From Acidobacteriaceae bacterium (lineage in GTDB: Bacteria; Acidobacteriota; Terriglobia; Terriglobales; Acidobacteriaceae), in contig DAHXOQ010000004.1 in NCBI GenBank assembly GCA_027364815.1, forward strand, positions 14,906-38,529: DNA of 23,624 bases, read 5' to 3'. Position numbers and translations under genes: made by a program. The notes beneath the pieces are model-generated. The model was not told where the DNA came from. It did no database searches and worked only from the letters and a program-made list of their open reading frames with translations. Of the stretch, positions 15,475-22,559 are shown in pieces. The number at the start of each line of letters is the position of its first letter. The stretch's first letter is position 1.

Positions 15475-17286
15475 GTGACGAAGCTGGAAACCACGCCGCA
15501 GTCTAAGCCGCAATCCAATGCAGGGGCGAATCCCGCACCCCTTCAACGCTGGGTGATGGCCGAGCAACACGCAACGGAAGCTGAAGCGCTGGCCAACTCT
15601 GCACGCATCCCTGTTGTTCTAGCGGAGCTGCTTCTTGCCCGAGGCGTCAACACCGCAGCGGCCGCCTTTGAATTCCTCAACCCTGATTACGACAATCTCC
15701 ACGACCCGCTGCTGATGCTTGGGATGAGCACCGCGGTCGAGCGCATCGAAGCTGCTATCGAGCGCAAGGAGCCGATCCTGCTTTATGGCGATTACGATGT
15801 TGATGGAACTACGGCTGTTGTTCTGCTCAAAACTGCCATCGAAATGCTTGGCGGAGAAGCGCGCTTCCACGTTCCCCATCGCCTCAACGAGGGCTATGGA
15901 GTTCAATCCAGTGTCCTTGAAACTCATTTCGCTGAAGGCGTCCGGCTCGTGATCACAGTTGATACAGGTATGCGCGCCTTCACTGAAGCGGAAACTGCTG
16001 CGCGGCTCGGCCTCGACCTCATCATCACAGACCACCATCTTCCCGACGCCGCCGATGCTGTTCCAAAAGCTCTAGCCATCCTCAATCCCAATCAGCCCAA
16101 CTGCGCTTACCCTGAAAAATTTCTCTGTGGCGCAGCCATCGCCATGAAGCTATCAACAGCTCTGCTCATGCGTCGCGATCCTGCAACCACGCGCAGCAAA
16201 ACCCTGCCCAGCTTTCTCAAGCTCGCCGCCATCGCCACCATCGCCGATGCCGTTCCGCTACGTGGAGAAAACCGCACTATTGCCGCGCTTGGACTGCGTG
16301 AACTCCGCAACCCCGTGGGCGTCGGTTTGCGCGCGCTCTTCGCAGCCGCTGCTCTGGACCCCTCCGCCCGCGCCATTACCGGCTTCGATGTCGGCTTTCG
16401 TCTAGGCCCACGCATCAACGCCGCAGGCCGCATGGACATTGCCTCTGAGGTCGTCGAGCTCTTCACCACGCGCAATCAAAAACGCGCCACTGAACTCGCC
16501 GCTAAACTTGAGCGCCTGAACAGCGAACGCCGTGAAACTGAAGCCATCGCCCTAAAATCCATCGAACACCGCCTCACTACAGATCCGGAAATCGCCGCAT
16601 CACGTCTTCTGGTCGTCGATGGTCAGGGTTGGCATCGTGGCGTTATCGGCATCCTCGCCTCGCGTGTCGTCGAGCGGACCGCCAAGCCCGCCATCGTCGT
16701 CAGTATTGAGGATGGACTGGCCCATGGGTCAGGGCGATCGGTCGATGGCTTTCATCTGCTCAACGCGCTTGAAAGCTGCGCCGACCTCTTCACCCGCTTC
16801 GGTGGCCACGCATTTGCCGTCGGATTTCTCCTCCCTGCCGCAACGCTGCCAGAGCTCAAGCGCCGTCTGGCGCTTTATGCTGAAACGCATCTCGCCGAGC
16901 GCTCCCCGGAACACCTGCTCAAAATCCATGCCGAGCTGCCGCTCGACCGCATCACTCCCGTCCTCGCCGGCTGGATCAAAAAACTCGAGCCCACCGGTCA
17001 CGGCAACAACGAGCCAGTCTTCGTCGCCCGCGCGGTGCGCGTTACCAAGCCACCGCGGATCATGAAGGTGCGACACTTACGCCTGGAGCTTGCCAAATCA
17101 TCCGAGCTGAACTCCGCATCAATCGGCGCAATCGGCTGGAACCTTGCTCAACGCGCACTCGAACTCGGCATCCGGGAGGGCTCTCTCATTGACATTGCTT
17201 ACAAAATTAAGGAGAACGAGCACCCCGACTTCGGCGGCCTCGAATTGATGATTGCCGGCTTTGAAATCTCTGAATCGAAAAATTAA
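15475..17286 (+). CDS. recJ: Single-stranded-DNA-specific exonuclease RecJ
   Basis: This 603-residue DHH-superfamily nuclease degrades single-stranded DNA 5' to 3' in recombinational and mismatch repair. The metal-binding motifs are all present: GDYDVDGTTA (105-114), VDTG (162-165), TDHHLPD (185-191) and TIADAVPL (255-262). The later DHHA1 part shows the glycine-rich GSGRSVDGFHLL and FGGHAFAVGF elements, and a C-terminal OB-type segment follows. The GTG at 15475 keeps the tryptophan of LQRWVMAEQ that normally lies near the RecJ N-terminus. An internal ATG at 15556 would remove it. The length is ordinary. It follows the acidic protein by 9 bp and shares a terminator with the convergent gene. 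Confidence 0.95.
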   Translation: MTKLETTPQSKPQSNAGANPAPLQRWVMAEQHATEAEALANSARIPVVLAELLLARGVNTAAAAFEFLNPDYDNLHDPLLMLGMSTAVERIEAAIERKEPILLYGDYDVDGTTAVVLLKTAIEMLGGEARFHVPHRLNEGYGVQSSVLETHFAEGVRLVITVDTGMRAFTEAETAARLGLDLIITDHHLPDAADAVPKALAILNPNQPNCAYPEKFLCGAAIAMKLSTALLMRRDPATTRSKTLPSFLKLAAIATIADAVPLRGENRTIAALGLRELRNPVGVGLRALFAAAALDPSARAITGFDVGFRLGPRINAAGRMDIASEVVELFTTRNQKRATELAAKLERLNSERRETEAIALKSIEHRLTTDPEIAASRLLVVDGQGWHRGVIGILASRVVERTAKPAIVVSIEDGLAHGSGRSVDGFHLLNALESCADLFTRFGGHAFAVGFLLPAATLPELKRRLALYAETHLAERSPEHLLKIHAELPLDRITPVLAGWIKKLEPTGHGNNEPVFVARAVRVTKPPRIMKVRHLRLELAKSSELNSASIGAIGWNLAQRALELGIREGSLIDIAYKIKENEHPDFGGLELMIAGFEISESKN

Positions 17287-17300
17287 TCTGCACCGAATAA

Positions 17301-17327
17301 AAGGCCTGCGATTTTCTCGCAGGCCTT
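17301..17327. terminator. Bidirectional terminator between recJ and the repeat protein
   Basis: A perfect 11-bp stem (17301-17311 with 17317-17327, AAGGCCTGCGA) encloses a 5-base loop. Pyrimidine-rich sequence follows on the plus strand and a T-containing stretch on the minus strand. It lies between two convergent stop codons. Confidence 0.85.
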
Positions 17328-17349
17328 CTCTTCAAACTTCGAACTTATC

Positions 17350-18501
17350 TCAATGTTTCTTCTCGCCTGTCGCCGGTTTGGTTGTTGTATCCGTCGTACT
17401 CTGATCATCGGTCGTCGTCGACTTACCCTTCGGCGTCTGCGCCGCAACCGACTCCACCGGCGTGCCACTTCCCCCGCCGCCAACCGGATGCGGTTTAGGC
17501 GCCTTCGCATTCACCGTTTCATGCGAGTGCTCCAGCCCATCTACAGTGATTACAGATGTACTGCTCTTTCCCTTGCCGTTTTTTGAATTCGGGTCCTGGG
17601 CTGTCCCTTCAACGGCCTGACTTTTGGCAGCGCCATCGGCAGGGTTCATGATGACATTCATCCCCGATGTTGAACCCGTTGCGGGCGCAGGTGCTGGCGC
17701 GGCCTCCATCAGTTTTGGAGATGCGCTATCTGTTGACTTTGTGATCGACAATGAACCCGTCGCGCCATTTGTATTGGATGTACTTCCTCCACTGGCTGGC
17801 GCCGACGACGCATCAGTCTTCCGTGTAATAGAAAAAGGATTGAATGTAGCCTTGCCGGCACCTGCACTGGAGTCTGTCGTTCCATTTCCGCCACCGCCAC
17901 CGCCCTTCGGATTCTGCATCATGCCATCAGTGGATTGCCCTTTCGCCGCGCCATCGCTGACATTTTTCGGTGATGACTGGTCAATTGGCTTCGTGACCAC
18001 AATGCCATTGTTTTTACCTCCACCGCCGCTGCTATTTTGCTGACTCACTACATTCGCCGAAGCCTTGTCAGTCTGCTTCATTACCACTATTTCTGAACCC
18101 TGGCTGCCGCCTTTCGGATTGGGGGCAACTCCCTCTTGTGCTTGTCCCTTCGCAGCGCCATCGCTGATATTCTTGCGATCCTCGGTTGTCGCGCCTGTCT
18201 GTTGCGAACTTGTGGTCTTGACGATCGCTTTCCCGTGTTTCTTCTTCCCTGAGGCAGAATCCGTATCCGTATCACTCGTTTGCTGCGCATTCACTACATT
18301 CGTGATCTTGCCCTTCGCATGATCTTTTTTACCCGAGTCAGAATCCGTATTCGAATCCGTGCTCGAATCTGTCGCGCTGGGCTCCTCTCCAACAGGCTTC
18401 TGTTTCGTGGTCTTGCTTTGGCTCAGGGCAACGGTTGTAACAGTAATCAGGCAAGCAAGCAATGCTGCCTGCAGCCACTTTGGCGTGATGAACTTTCTCA
18501 T
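17350..18501 (-). CDS. Exported repeat-rich disordered protein
   Basis: The protein is 383 residues, with a signal peptide (MRKFITPKWLQAALLACLIT..., cleavage near 28) and an excellent ribosome-binding site (GGAGG, 7 bases before the ATG). The rest is Ser/Thr/Gly/Asp/Lys-rich and probably disordered, yet ordered by repeats. DGAAK with a following Gln and Gly occurs at 114-124, 183-193 and 289-299, twice followed by NPKGG. A second unit (IVV-x-K-x-x-D-x-x-S or SIT-x-x-TD-x-x-S) recurs at 138-148, 167-177, 224-233 and 252-261. Two SGKK-x-HGK-like units lie in 55-91. I recognise no family. An envelope-exposed linker, structural or cation-binding role is possible but unproven. Lack of stop codons over 1.15 kb with a proper start supports a real gene. 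Confidence 0.82.
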   Translation of the reverse strand: MRKFITPKWLQAALLACLITVTTVALSQSKTTKQKPVGEEPSATDSSTDSNTDSDSGKKDHAKGKITNVVNAQQTSDTDTDSASGKKKHGKAIVKTTSSQQTGATTEDRKNISDGAAKGQAQEGVAPNPKGGSQGSEIVVMKQTDKASANVVSQQNSSGGGGKNNGIVVTKPIDQSSPKNVSDGAAKGQSTDGMMQNPKGGGGGGNGTTDSSAGAGKATFNPFSITRKTDASSAPASGGSTSNTNGATGSLSITKSTDSASPKLMEAAPAPAPATGSTSGMNVIMNPADGAAKSQAVEGTAQDPNSKNGKGKSSTSVITVDGLEHSHETVNAKAPKPHPVGGGGSGTPVESVAAQTPKGKSTTTDDQSTTDTTTKPATGEKKH

Positions 18502-18688
18502 GTGACTTCCTCCACTGTTGATTGATATTCCCCCATGCGCTGGTTTCTTCGAGCGTCCTCTGGGTTGAGAATCTTTTAGGGCATGAATGCTGGCGCTTTC
18601 ACAGCACGCAAAAATACTACTCTCTATTCATACCTTTGGCGCAGACAATTCGTTCAAATGTCCATTTTTATCTTGATGATTTAGAAAA

Positions 18689-18722
18689 AACGCCGGTCTG
18701 CTCAAAGGAGCAAACCGGCGTT
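18689..18722 (-). terminator. Intrinsic terminator of the barrel-like gene
   Basis: Arms AACGCCGGT (18689-18697) and ACCGGCGTT (18714-18722) pair perfectly, with a further 5-bp inner stem (TGCTC/GAGCA) after one mismatch and a 4-base loop. On the minus strand six T residues follow at once. It lies 28 bases past the stop of the gene at 18750. Confidence 0.92.
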
Positions 18723-18749
18723 AAGGGGACCGCAACAACATTTTGTAAT

Positions 18750-19868
18750 CTACGGACGGTAGCTGAATCCAATGCCGAAGACGTGACGCGCATCGATGTT
18801 GATTGGGACTGCGAATAACGCCGGGCATGTGGCTGATGCTGGATAACAAGTCACACCGTATGCCGGATTTGGAGCGAAAGTTGTACCGATATTTCCTGCA
18901 ACTTGGCCAACGCCCACATCAAGGGAAAAATGAGCATTTTGTCTTTGTGTAAAGCGCACCGCGTAGTCCAGCGTAGTGGGAATATGCGGACGGTTATTCG
19001 CATAGCCTGTATAACCAACCGCCGTCAGTAACTCACCGGAAGCTTTAAGCAACTCATCCAGGTTCTTGACGTTGGAGGGTTGGCTGGCAAATCCGGCCGA
19101 AGGAACGGCGACGATGCTCTTGCCCAACGGCAACGGAATACCAATGCCACCAAAAGGACGCGCTGACCAGCTCTCCGCCACACCGCCGAGACCCATGATC
19201 ACCGCATTGGTACCCTTGACTCCGAAGTTAAGCAGCACGGGCACCGGAGGCTTGGCCCAGGTTTTTGTGATTGCGCCGTAGATGTCACCGTTATTGTAAC
19301 TGGCATTTGCTACCGGATTTGCCAGAATCGGAACACCGAACAAGGAAGTAGGCAGATCAGAGAGCGAGCCGCTGACGAATTGGTCGCCTTGGCGGAAAAC
19401 GCCGCCAACTGCAAAGCCCGGCGTGTAGAAGTGCTTGGTGTTTTCTTTTATCAGCACCACTTTACCGTGGAAGACATTCATGCCGCTGATCGTTGATGAT
19501 GGAAGACCGCCGTAAAGGCAGCAATTGAAAAAATTCGACTGATTCCAAAGCGGGCTGAAAGCGGCACTATTACCGTTCTGGTGAATGCTGCGTGTGTAAC
19601 CTAACTCAAATCGATTTCCAAATCCCTCAGTCACACTGATCGTCTCCACATTGCCAATTACCGATGAAGCAGCGATAAAGTGGAAGCCGATTGCTGGCAT
19701 CGAGAAGCTATGATTATTGGCCGAAGGAACCACGTATGCCGTAGGGGTAAGAAAACCGCCGGTCTGGCCTTCAAGCGTAAGTTGTTGTGCGTTCAGTTGG
19801 CTGGCGAAAAGTGCAACAGCAGCAACGCCACCGCATAAGAACATTGACCTCAAAAATTTGAGATGCAT
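18750..19868 (-). CDS. Exported barrel-like outer-membrane protein, unknown function
   Basis: This 372-residue protein has a signal peptide (cleavage after LNA, near residue 27) and a good start (GGAG, 6 bases before the ATG). The mature part begins QQLTLEGQTGGFLTPTAYV and is rich in Gly, aromatic residues and alternating short beta strands, with no long hydrophobic helix. It ends in FGIGFSYRP, which resembles the closing strand of outer-membrane barrels apart from the final Pro. A Cys-Cys pair (NFFNCCLYG) and a later Cys pair (TCYPASATC) could form disulphides. I cannot name the family; a porin- or transport-type barrel is the best guess. It is transcribed alone, divergent from tmk, with a strong terminator. 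Confidence 0.82.
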   Translation of the reverse strand: MHLKFLRSMFLCGGVAAVALFASQLNAQQLTLEGQTGGFLTPTAYVVPSANNHSFSMPAIGFHFIAASSVIGNVETISVTEGFGNRFELGYTRSIHQNGNSAAFSPLWNQSNFFNCCLYGGLPSSTISGMNVFHGKVVLIKENTKHFYTPGFAVGGVFRQGDQFVSGSLSDLPTSLFGVPILANPVANASYNNGDIYGAITKTWAKPPVPVLLNFGVKGTNAVIMGLGGVAESWSARPFGGIGIPLPLGKSIVAVPSAGFASQPSNVKNLDELLKASGELLTAVGYTGYANNRPHIPTTLDYAVRFTQRQNAHFSLDVGVGQVAGNIGTTFAPNPAYGVTCYPASATCPALFAVPINIDARHVFGIGFSYRP

Positions 19869-19923
19869 TTATGACTCCGTAAACATGGATTCACCGAGTT
19901 TGGTGTCTTCAAAAACGACCAAG

Positions 19924-19945
19924 TTGTAACACAAATTACATACAA
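19924..19945. promoter_or_regulatory. Possible operator between the barrel gene and tmk
   Basis: TGTAA (19925-19929) and TTACA (19936-19940) form a short dyad with a 6-base centre, within an outer TTGTA...TACAA pair. It lies in the 114-bp divergent gap and could bind a dimeric regulator. Chance is not excluded in such AT-rich sequence. Confidence 0.3.
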
Positions 19946-19966
19946 TCGTCAGTAGAAATTTGCAGA

Positions 19967-19975
19967 TGGTACACT
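19967..19975 (+). promoter_or_regulatory. Possible extended -10 for tmk
   Basis: TGGTACACT fits an extended -10 ending 7 bases before the tmk ATG, which would give a nearly leaderless message. No good -35 is seen. The absence of a ribosome-binding site before tmk agrees with this. Confidence 0.3.
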
Positions 19976-19982
19976 TTAGAGC

Positions 19983-20648
19983 ATGTTTAAGGGCATCTTC
20001 ATCACGCTCGAAGGCCTCGACGGCTCGGGCAAAACCACGCAAATCAAGCGTCTGGCCAAATGGCTTGCGCTACACGGTCTTGAAACTGTCTTGACCCGCC
20101 AGCCCGGCGGCACTCCCACGGGCGACCGCATCCGCGCGCTGCTGCTTGATTCCCGAGGCACCGGAATCGCACCGATGACCGAGATGGCTCTCATGTTCGC
20201 CGACCGCGCGCAGGCCATCGCCGAGGTCATTCTTCCCGCGCTTGAATCCGGCAAAGTCGTTCTCTGTGACCGCTTTACCGACTCCACCGAGGCCTACCAG
20301 GGCGGAGGACGCGAACTCGGCTCTGAGCCGGTCCTTGCCCTCCACAAGCTCATCTGCGGCAACCTGCAGCCCGACCTTACACTATTGCTCCTTACCGACC
20401 TGGAACCAAGCCTGGAAAGGGCACGCAATCGCAATCAGCGTATTGATGAGAACATTGGCCCCGATGAAAACCGCTTCGAACTGGAACAGGAAGCCTTCCA
20501 CCGCCGCGTCTGGGAAAAATACCATGAGATCGCCGCTCGAGAGCCCAACCGAGTCATTCTCATCGAAGGCGAACTCTCAATCGATAAAGTCCACGAGCGC
20601 ATTGTCGAAGCAGTAGCCAAACTCCTCAAGGAGAAGCAAGTTGGGTGA
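19983..20648 (+). CDS. tmk: Thymidylate kinase
   Basis: The 221-residue enzyme phosphorylates dTMP to dTDP with ATP in DNA-precursor synthesis. The Walker A loop GLDGSGKTT is at 11-19. TRQPGGT at 38-44 corresponds to the usual TREPGGT with Gln for Glu. The DRF motif is at 96-98 and DSTEAYQGGGR at 100-110 forms the substrate-binding segment. The length is normal. The start is not preceded by a clear ribosome-binding site and may be leaderless. tmk and holB are often adjacent in bacteria; here a toxin-antitoxin pair lies between them. The soluble cytoplasmic enzyme is expected to be essential. Confidence 0.96.
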   Translation: MFKGIFITLEGLDGSGKTTQIKRLAKWLALHGLETVLTRQPGGTPTGDRIRALLLDSRGTGIAPMTEMALMFADRAQAIAEVILPALESGKVVLCDRFTDSTEAYQGGGRELGSEPVLALHKLICGNLQPDLTLLLLTDLEPSLERARNRNQRIDENIGPDENRFELEQEAFHRRVWEKYHEIAAREPNRVILIEGELSIDKVHERIVEAVAKLLKEKQVG

Positions 20649-20694
20649 TTTGAATGTTCATGGCTACGTTTTACGCACGATTGCCACTATAAGA

Positions 20695-20708
20695 TTCAAC
20701 AGGTTGAA
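20695..20708. promoter_or_regulatory. Palindromic operator of the toxin-antitoxin pair
   Basis: TTCAAC and GTTGAA form a perfect 6-bp dyad with a 2-base centre. Its right arm overlaps the TTGAAC -35 hexamer at 20704-20709. Binding there by the antitoxin or the complex would block the promoter, as is usual for Phd-type autoregulation. Confidence 0.6.
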
Positions 20709-20746
20709 CTCGGCACTTGATTCTGGCTATAATTTCTGGCTATAAT
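20704..20746 (+). promoter_or_regulatory. Two overlapping promoters of the toxin-antitoxin pair
   Basis: Two complete sets are seen: TTGAAC (20704-20709) with TATAAT (20728-20733), and TTGATT (20717-20722) with TATAAT (20741-20746). Both have 18-base spacing, and they are offset by 13 bases. The downstream set would start transcription at about the antitoxin ATG. Confidence 0.65.
20721..20746 (+). repeat. Tandem 13-bp direct repeat
   Basis: TTCTGGCTATAAT occurs twice, exactly and without a gap (20721-20733 and 20734-20746). Each copy carries a -10 box, so a slippage duplication has doubled the promoter core. Confidence 0.9.
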
Positions 20747-20752
20747 TTACCT

Positions 20753-20983
20753 ATGAACATCAGCACCGCCAACGCGAAGAACAAACTCCCTGCGCTCCTC
20801 CGTGCAGTCGAAGAAGGTGAACTGATCACCATAACGCGCCACGGCAAACCCGTCGCGCAGCTCGGCCCGCCCGCTGCTTCTGTACGCAAAGCGCGTCTCG
20901 GCGGAATGAAAGACCGCATCATTCTGTACCCTGGCTGGGATGCACCGATTGATGAGGATCGTTTTCTCGCAGGTGATCTGTGA
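20753..20983 (+). CDS. Phd/YefM-family antitoxin
   Basis: The protein is 76 residues from the ATG at 20753. A longer reading from 20717 would start inside the promoter repeats and adds no family sequence. The N-terminal MNISTANAKNKLPALLRAVEEGELITITRHGKPVAQL is the classic Phd/YefM DNA-binding fold, including the RHGKPVA segment. The C-terminal part (KDRIILYPGWDAPIDEDRF) should wrap and block the toxin. The stop codon overlaps the toxin GTG by 4 bp. There is no ribosome-binding site before the ATG, which suits a leaderless message from the proximal promoter. Autoregulation through the upstream dyad is likely by analogy with the family. Confidence 0.92.
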   Translation: MNISTANAKNKLPALLRAVEEGELITITRHGKPVAQLGPPAASVRKARLGGMKDRIILYPGWDAPIDEDRFLAGDL

Positions 20984-21372
20984 GTCTGGGCAATCTGCTC
21001 GACACCAGTACTACTCTGATTGCATTGCTACGTCCCGATGAACTCTCCACCAAGGCTCGCAACGCTATTCTCAGCGGGCCAAACATTCTCAGCGTTGTCA
21101 CCTATTGGGAAGTCTCAATCAAATCCATGAAGGGTAATTTGAATGTAGGCGATCCTCGCATCTGGTGGCTCGATGCACTGGACGAATTCGCCGCTACCCC
21201 ACTTCTTCTTCGCCCGCAACACATCGGCGGTATTCAGGCTTTGCCGCCCATCCACAAAGACCCATTTGACCGCGTCTTGATTGCACAAGCCATCGCGGAA
21301 GACCTGGCATTGGTCAGCGCGGATAGCCAAATTGCTCACTATGCAACCAAAAAATTGAAGATCATTCGTTGA
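20980..21372 (+). CDS. VapC-type PIN-domain toxin
   Basis: This 130-residue PIN-domain protein carries all four acidic residues of the metal site: Asp8 in LLDTS, Glu44 in TYWEVSIK, Asp96 in DPFDR and Asp114 in SADSQI. This predicts an active RNase that cleaves tRNA or rRNA when released from its antitoxin. The GTG at 20980 overlaps the antitoxin stop (GTGA), so translation is coupled and toxin output is tied to antitoxin. The HKDPFDRVLIAQA context is typical of the PIN group paired with Phd/YefM antitoxins. It reads toward holB, which starts 68 bp later, so read-through into holB is possible. Confidence 0.93.
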   Translation: MSLGNLLDTSTTLIALLRPDELSTKARNAILSGPNILSVVTYWEVSIKSMKGNLNVGDPRIWWLDALDEFAATPLLLRPQHIGGIQALPPIHKDPFDRVLIAQAIAEDLALVSADSQIAHYATKKLKIIR

Positions 21373-21440
21373 ATGAAGATGATTCAAGCTTTCAACAGCC
21401 CACCTCACTGCGGTTCCCTCGAATGCACTAGACTCGAAGG

Positions 21441-22541
21441 GTGGGCTTTCAGAATTTCTTCGGCAATACGGCAATCGTCAATCAACTGCGCGAGAGCGTA
21501 GCGCACAATCGCGTCCCGCAATCCATGATCCTCGCCGGCCCCAAAGGCGCTGGCAAATACACGCTGGCTCTCATGCTGGCCCGCGCCGTCAACTGCCTTG
21601 AGCCAACTGAATCCAGTGGTTTACCGGATTTCTGCGGCCATTGCCGCAACTGCCAGCGCATCGGCGAGGCGGAACCCCTCGACGATCTCACCGCAGCCGC
21701 CATCGAAGCGCGTGAAGAACTCCGCGACGTTGACAAAAAAGAGACCCGCATCCTCATCCAGACCCACCCGGACATCATCATCATCCCGCCCGACCCGCCG
21801 CAGTTGATGATCAAGCTCGGCCAGGTCAAGCACGTGATCCCCGCCGCCTATTACCGCCCGCCGATCGAGGCCAAGCGTTCGTTTTCGATCTTCACCAGTT
21901 CCAACTTCATGAAAGAAGCGGCCAACAGCTTGCTCAAAGTCCTTGAAGAGCCGCCCGAGAACACCTCGCTGATTTTGCTTACTGAAAACCCGCAGGAGCT
22001 GCTGCCCACCATTCGTTCACGCGCGCTCATCTACCGCCTCGCTGCACTCCCCTTTGCCGAGCTGGAGACGCTGATCGCCGAGCGCAAGCCGCAGAGTTCG
22101 GTACGTGACCGCATGCTGATCGCGCGACTCAGTGAAGGCGCAGTCGGCCGGGCGTTGAATTTTGATTTGGATGCTTACCTCACCAGCCGTCAGGACGCGC
22201 TCGTCATTCTGCGCACCACTCTGCGCGAACCTGATTACACCGCGCTCTTCAAGACCACCGAGACATACCGCGGCGGAGCCGATGGACAGGAAAAAACCGC
22301 ACAACTTCTCCGCGCCATGAATCGCCTGCTAGAAGATCTTTTGTTGGTCATGGCAGGAACACCGGAGCTGATTCGCAACATCGACCTCACACAGGAGATT
22401 GCAAAGTTGGCGGACGGTCTGACACTCGAATGGATTGAAGGAGCCGCGCGCGCATTGGCCCAAACCGAGCAAGGCATGCGACGCAATCTTCTGCGCTCGC
22501 TCTCACTCGATTCAATGGCTGTGGGTCTGGCGCAGGTCTAA
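21441..22541 (+). CDS. holB: DNA polymerase III delta-prime subunit
   Basis: This 366-residue AAA+ clamp-loader subunit helps place the sliding clamp on DNA. The GTG start gives MGFQNFFGNTAIVNQL, which fits the family N-terminus, although no separate ribosome-binding site precedes it. A P-loop-like GPKGAGKYT is at 33-41. Four cysteines (52, 65, 68, 71) form the zinc module. LLKVLEEPP at 164-172 is the usual Walker B-side motif. The sensor motif normally read as SRC appears as SRA (193-195). About 30 charged residues (74-104) are inserted between the zinc module and HPDIIII. A DnaX paralog is unlikely because there is no long C-terminal extension. Confidence 0.92.
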   Translation: MGFQNFFGNTAIVNQLRESVAHNRVPQSMILAGPKGAGKYTLALMLARAVNCLEPTESSGLPDFCGHCRNCQRIGEAEPLDDLTAAAIEAREELRDVDKKETRILIQTHPDIIIIPPDPPQLMIKLGQVKHVIPAAYYRPPIEAKRSFSIFTSSNFMKEAANSLLKVLEEPPENTSLILLTENPQELLPTIRSRALIYRLAALPFAELETLIAERKPQSSVRDRMLIARLSEGAVGRALNFDLDAYLTSRQDALVILRTTLREPDYTALFKTTETYRGGADGQEKTAQLLRAMNRLLEDLLLVMAGTPELIRNIDLTQEIAKLADGLTLEWIEGAARALAQTEQGMRRNLLRSLSLDSMAVGLAQV

Positions 22542-22559
22542 TTTTTTACGTTTATGAAA

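Noticed and set aside
17624..18043. Plus-strand open frame opposite the repeat protein
   Set aside because: It mirrors the repetitive, GC-biased sequence of the real gene, which has a signal peptide and a strong ribosome-binding site.
18522..18818. Plus-strand open frame of 98 codons between the repeat protein and the barrel gene
   Set aside because: It crosses the strong terminator hairpin and the end of the barrel gene, and has no coding character.
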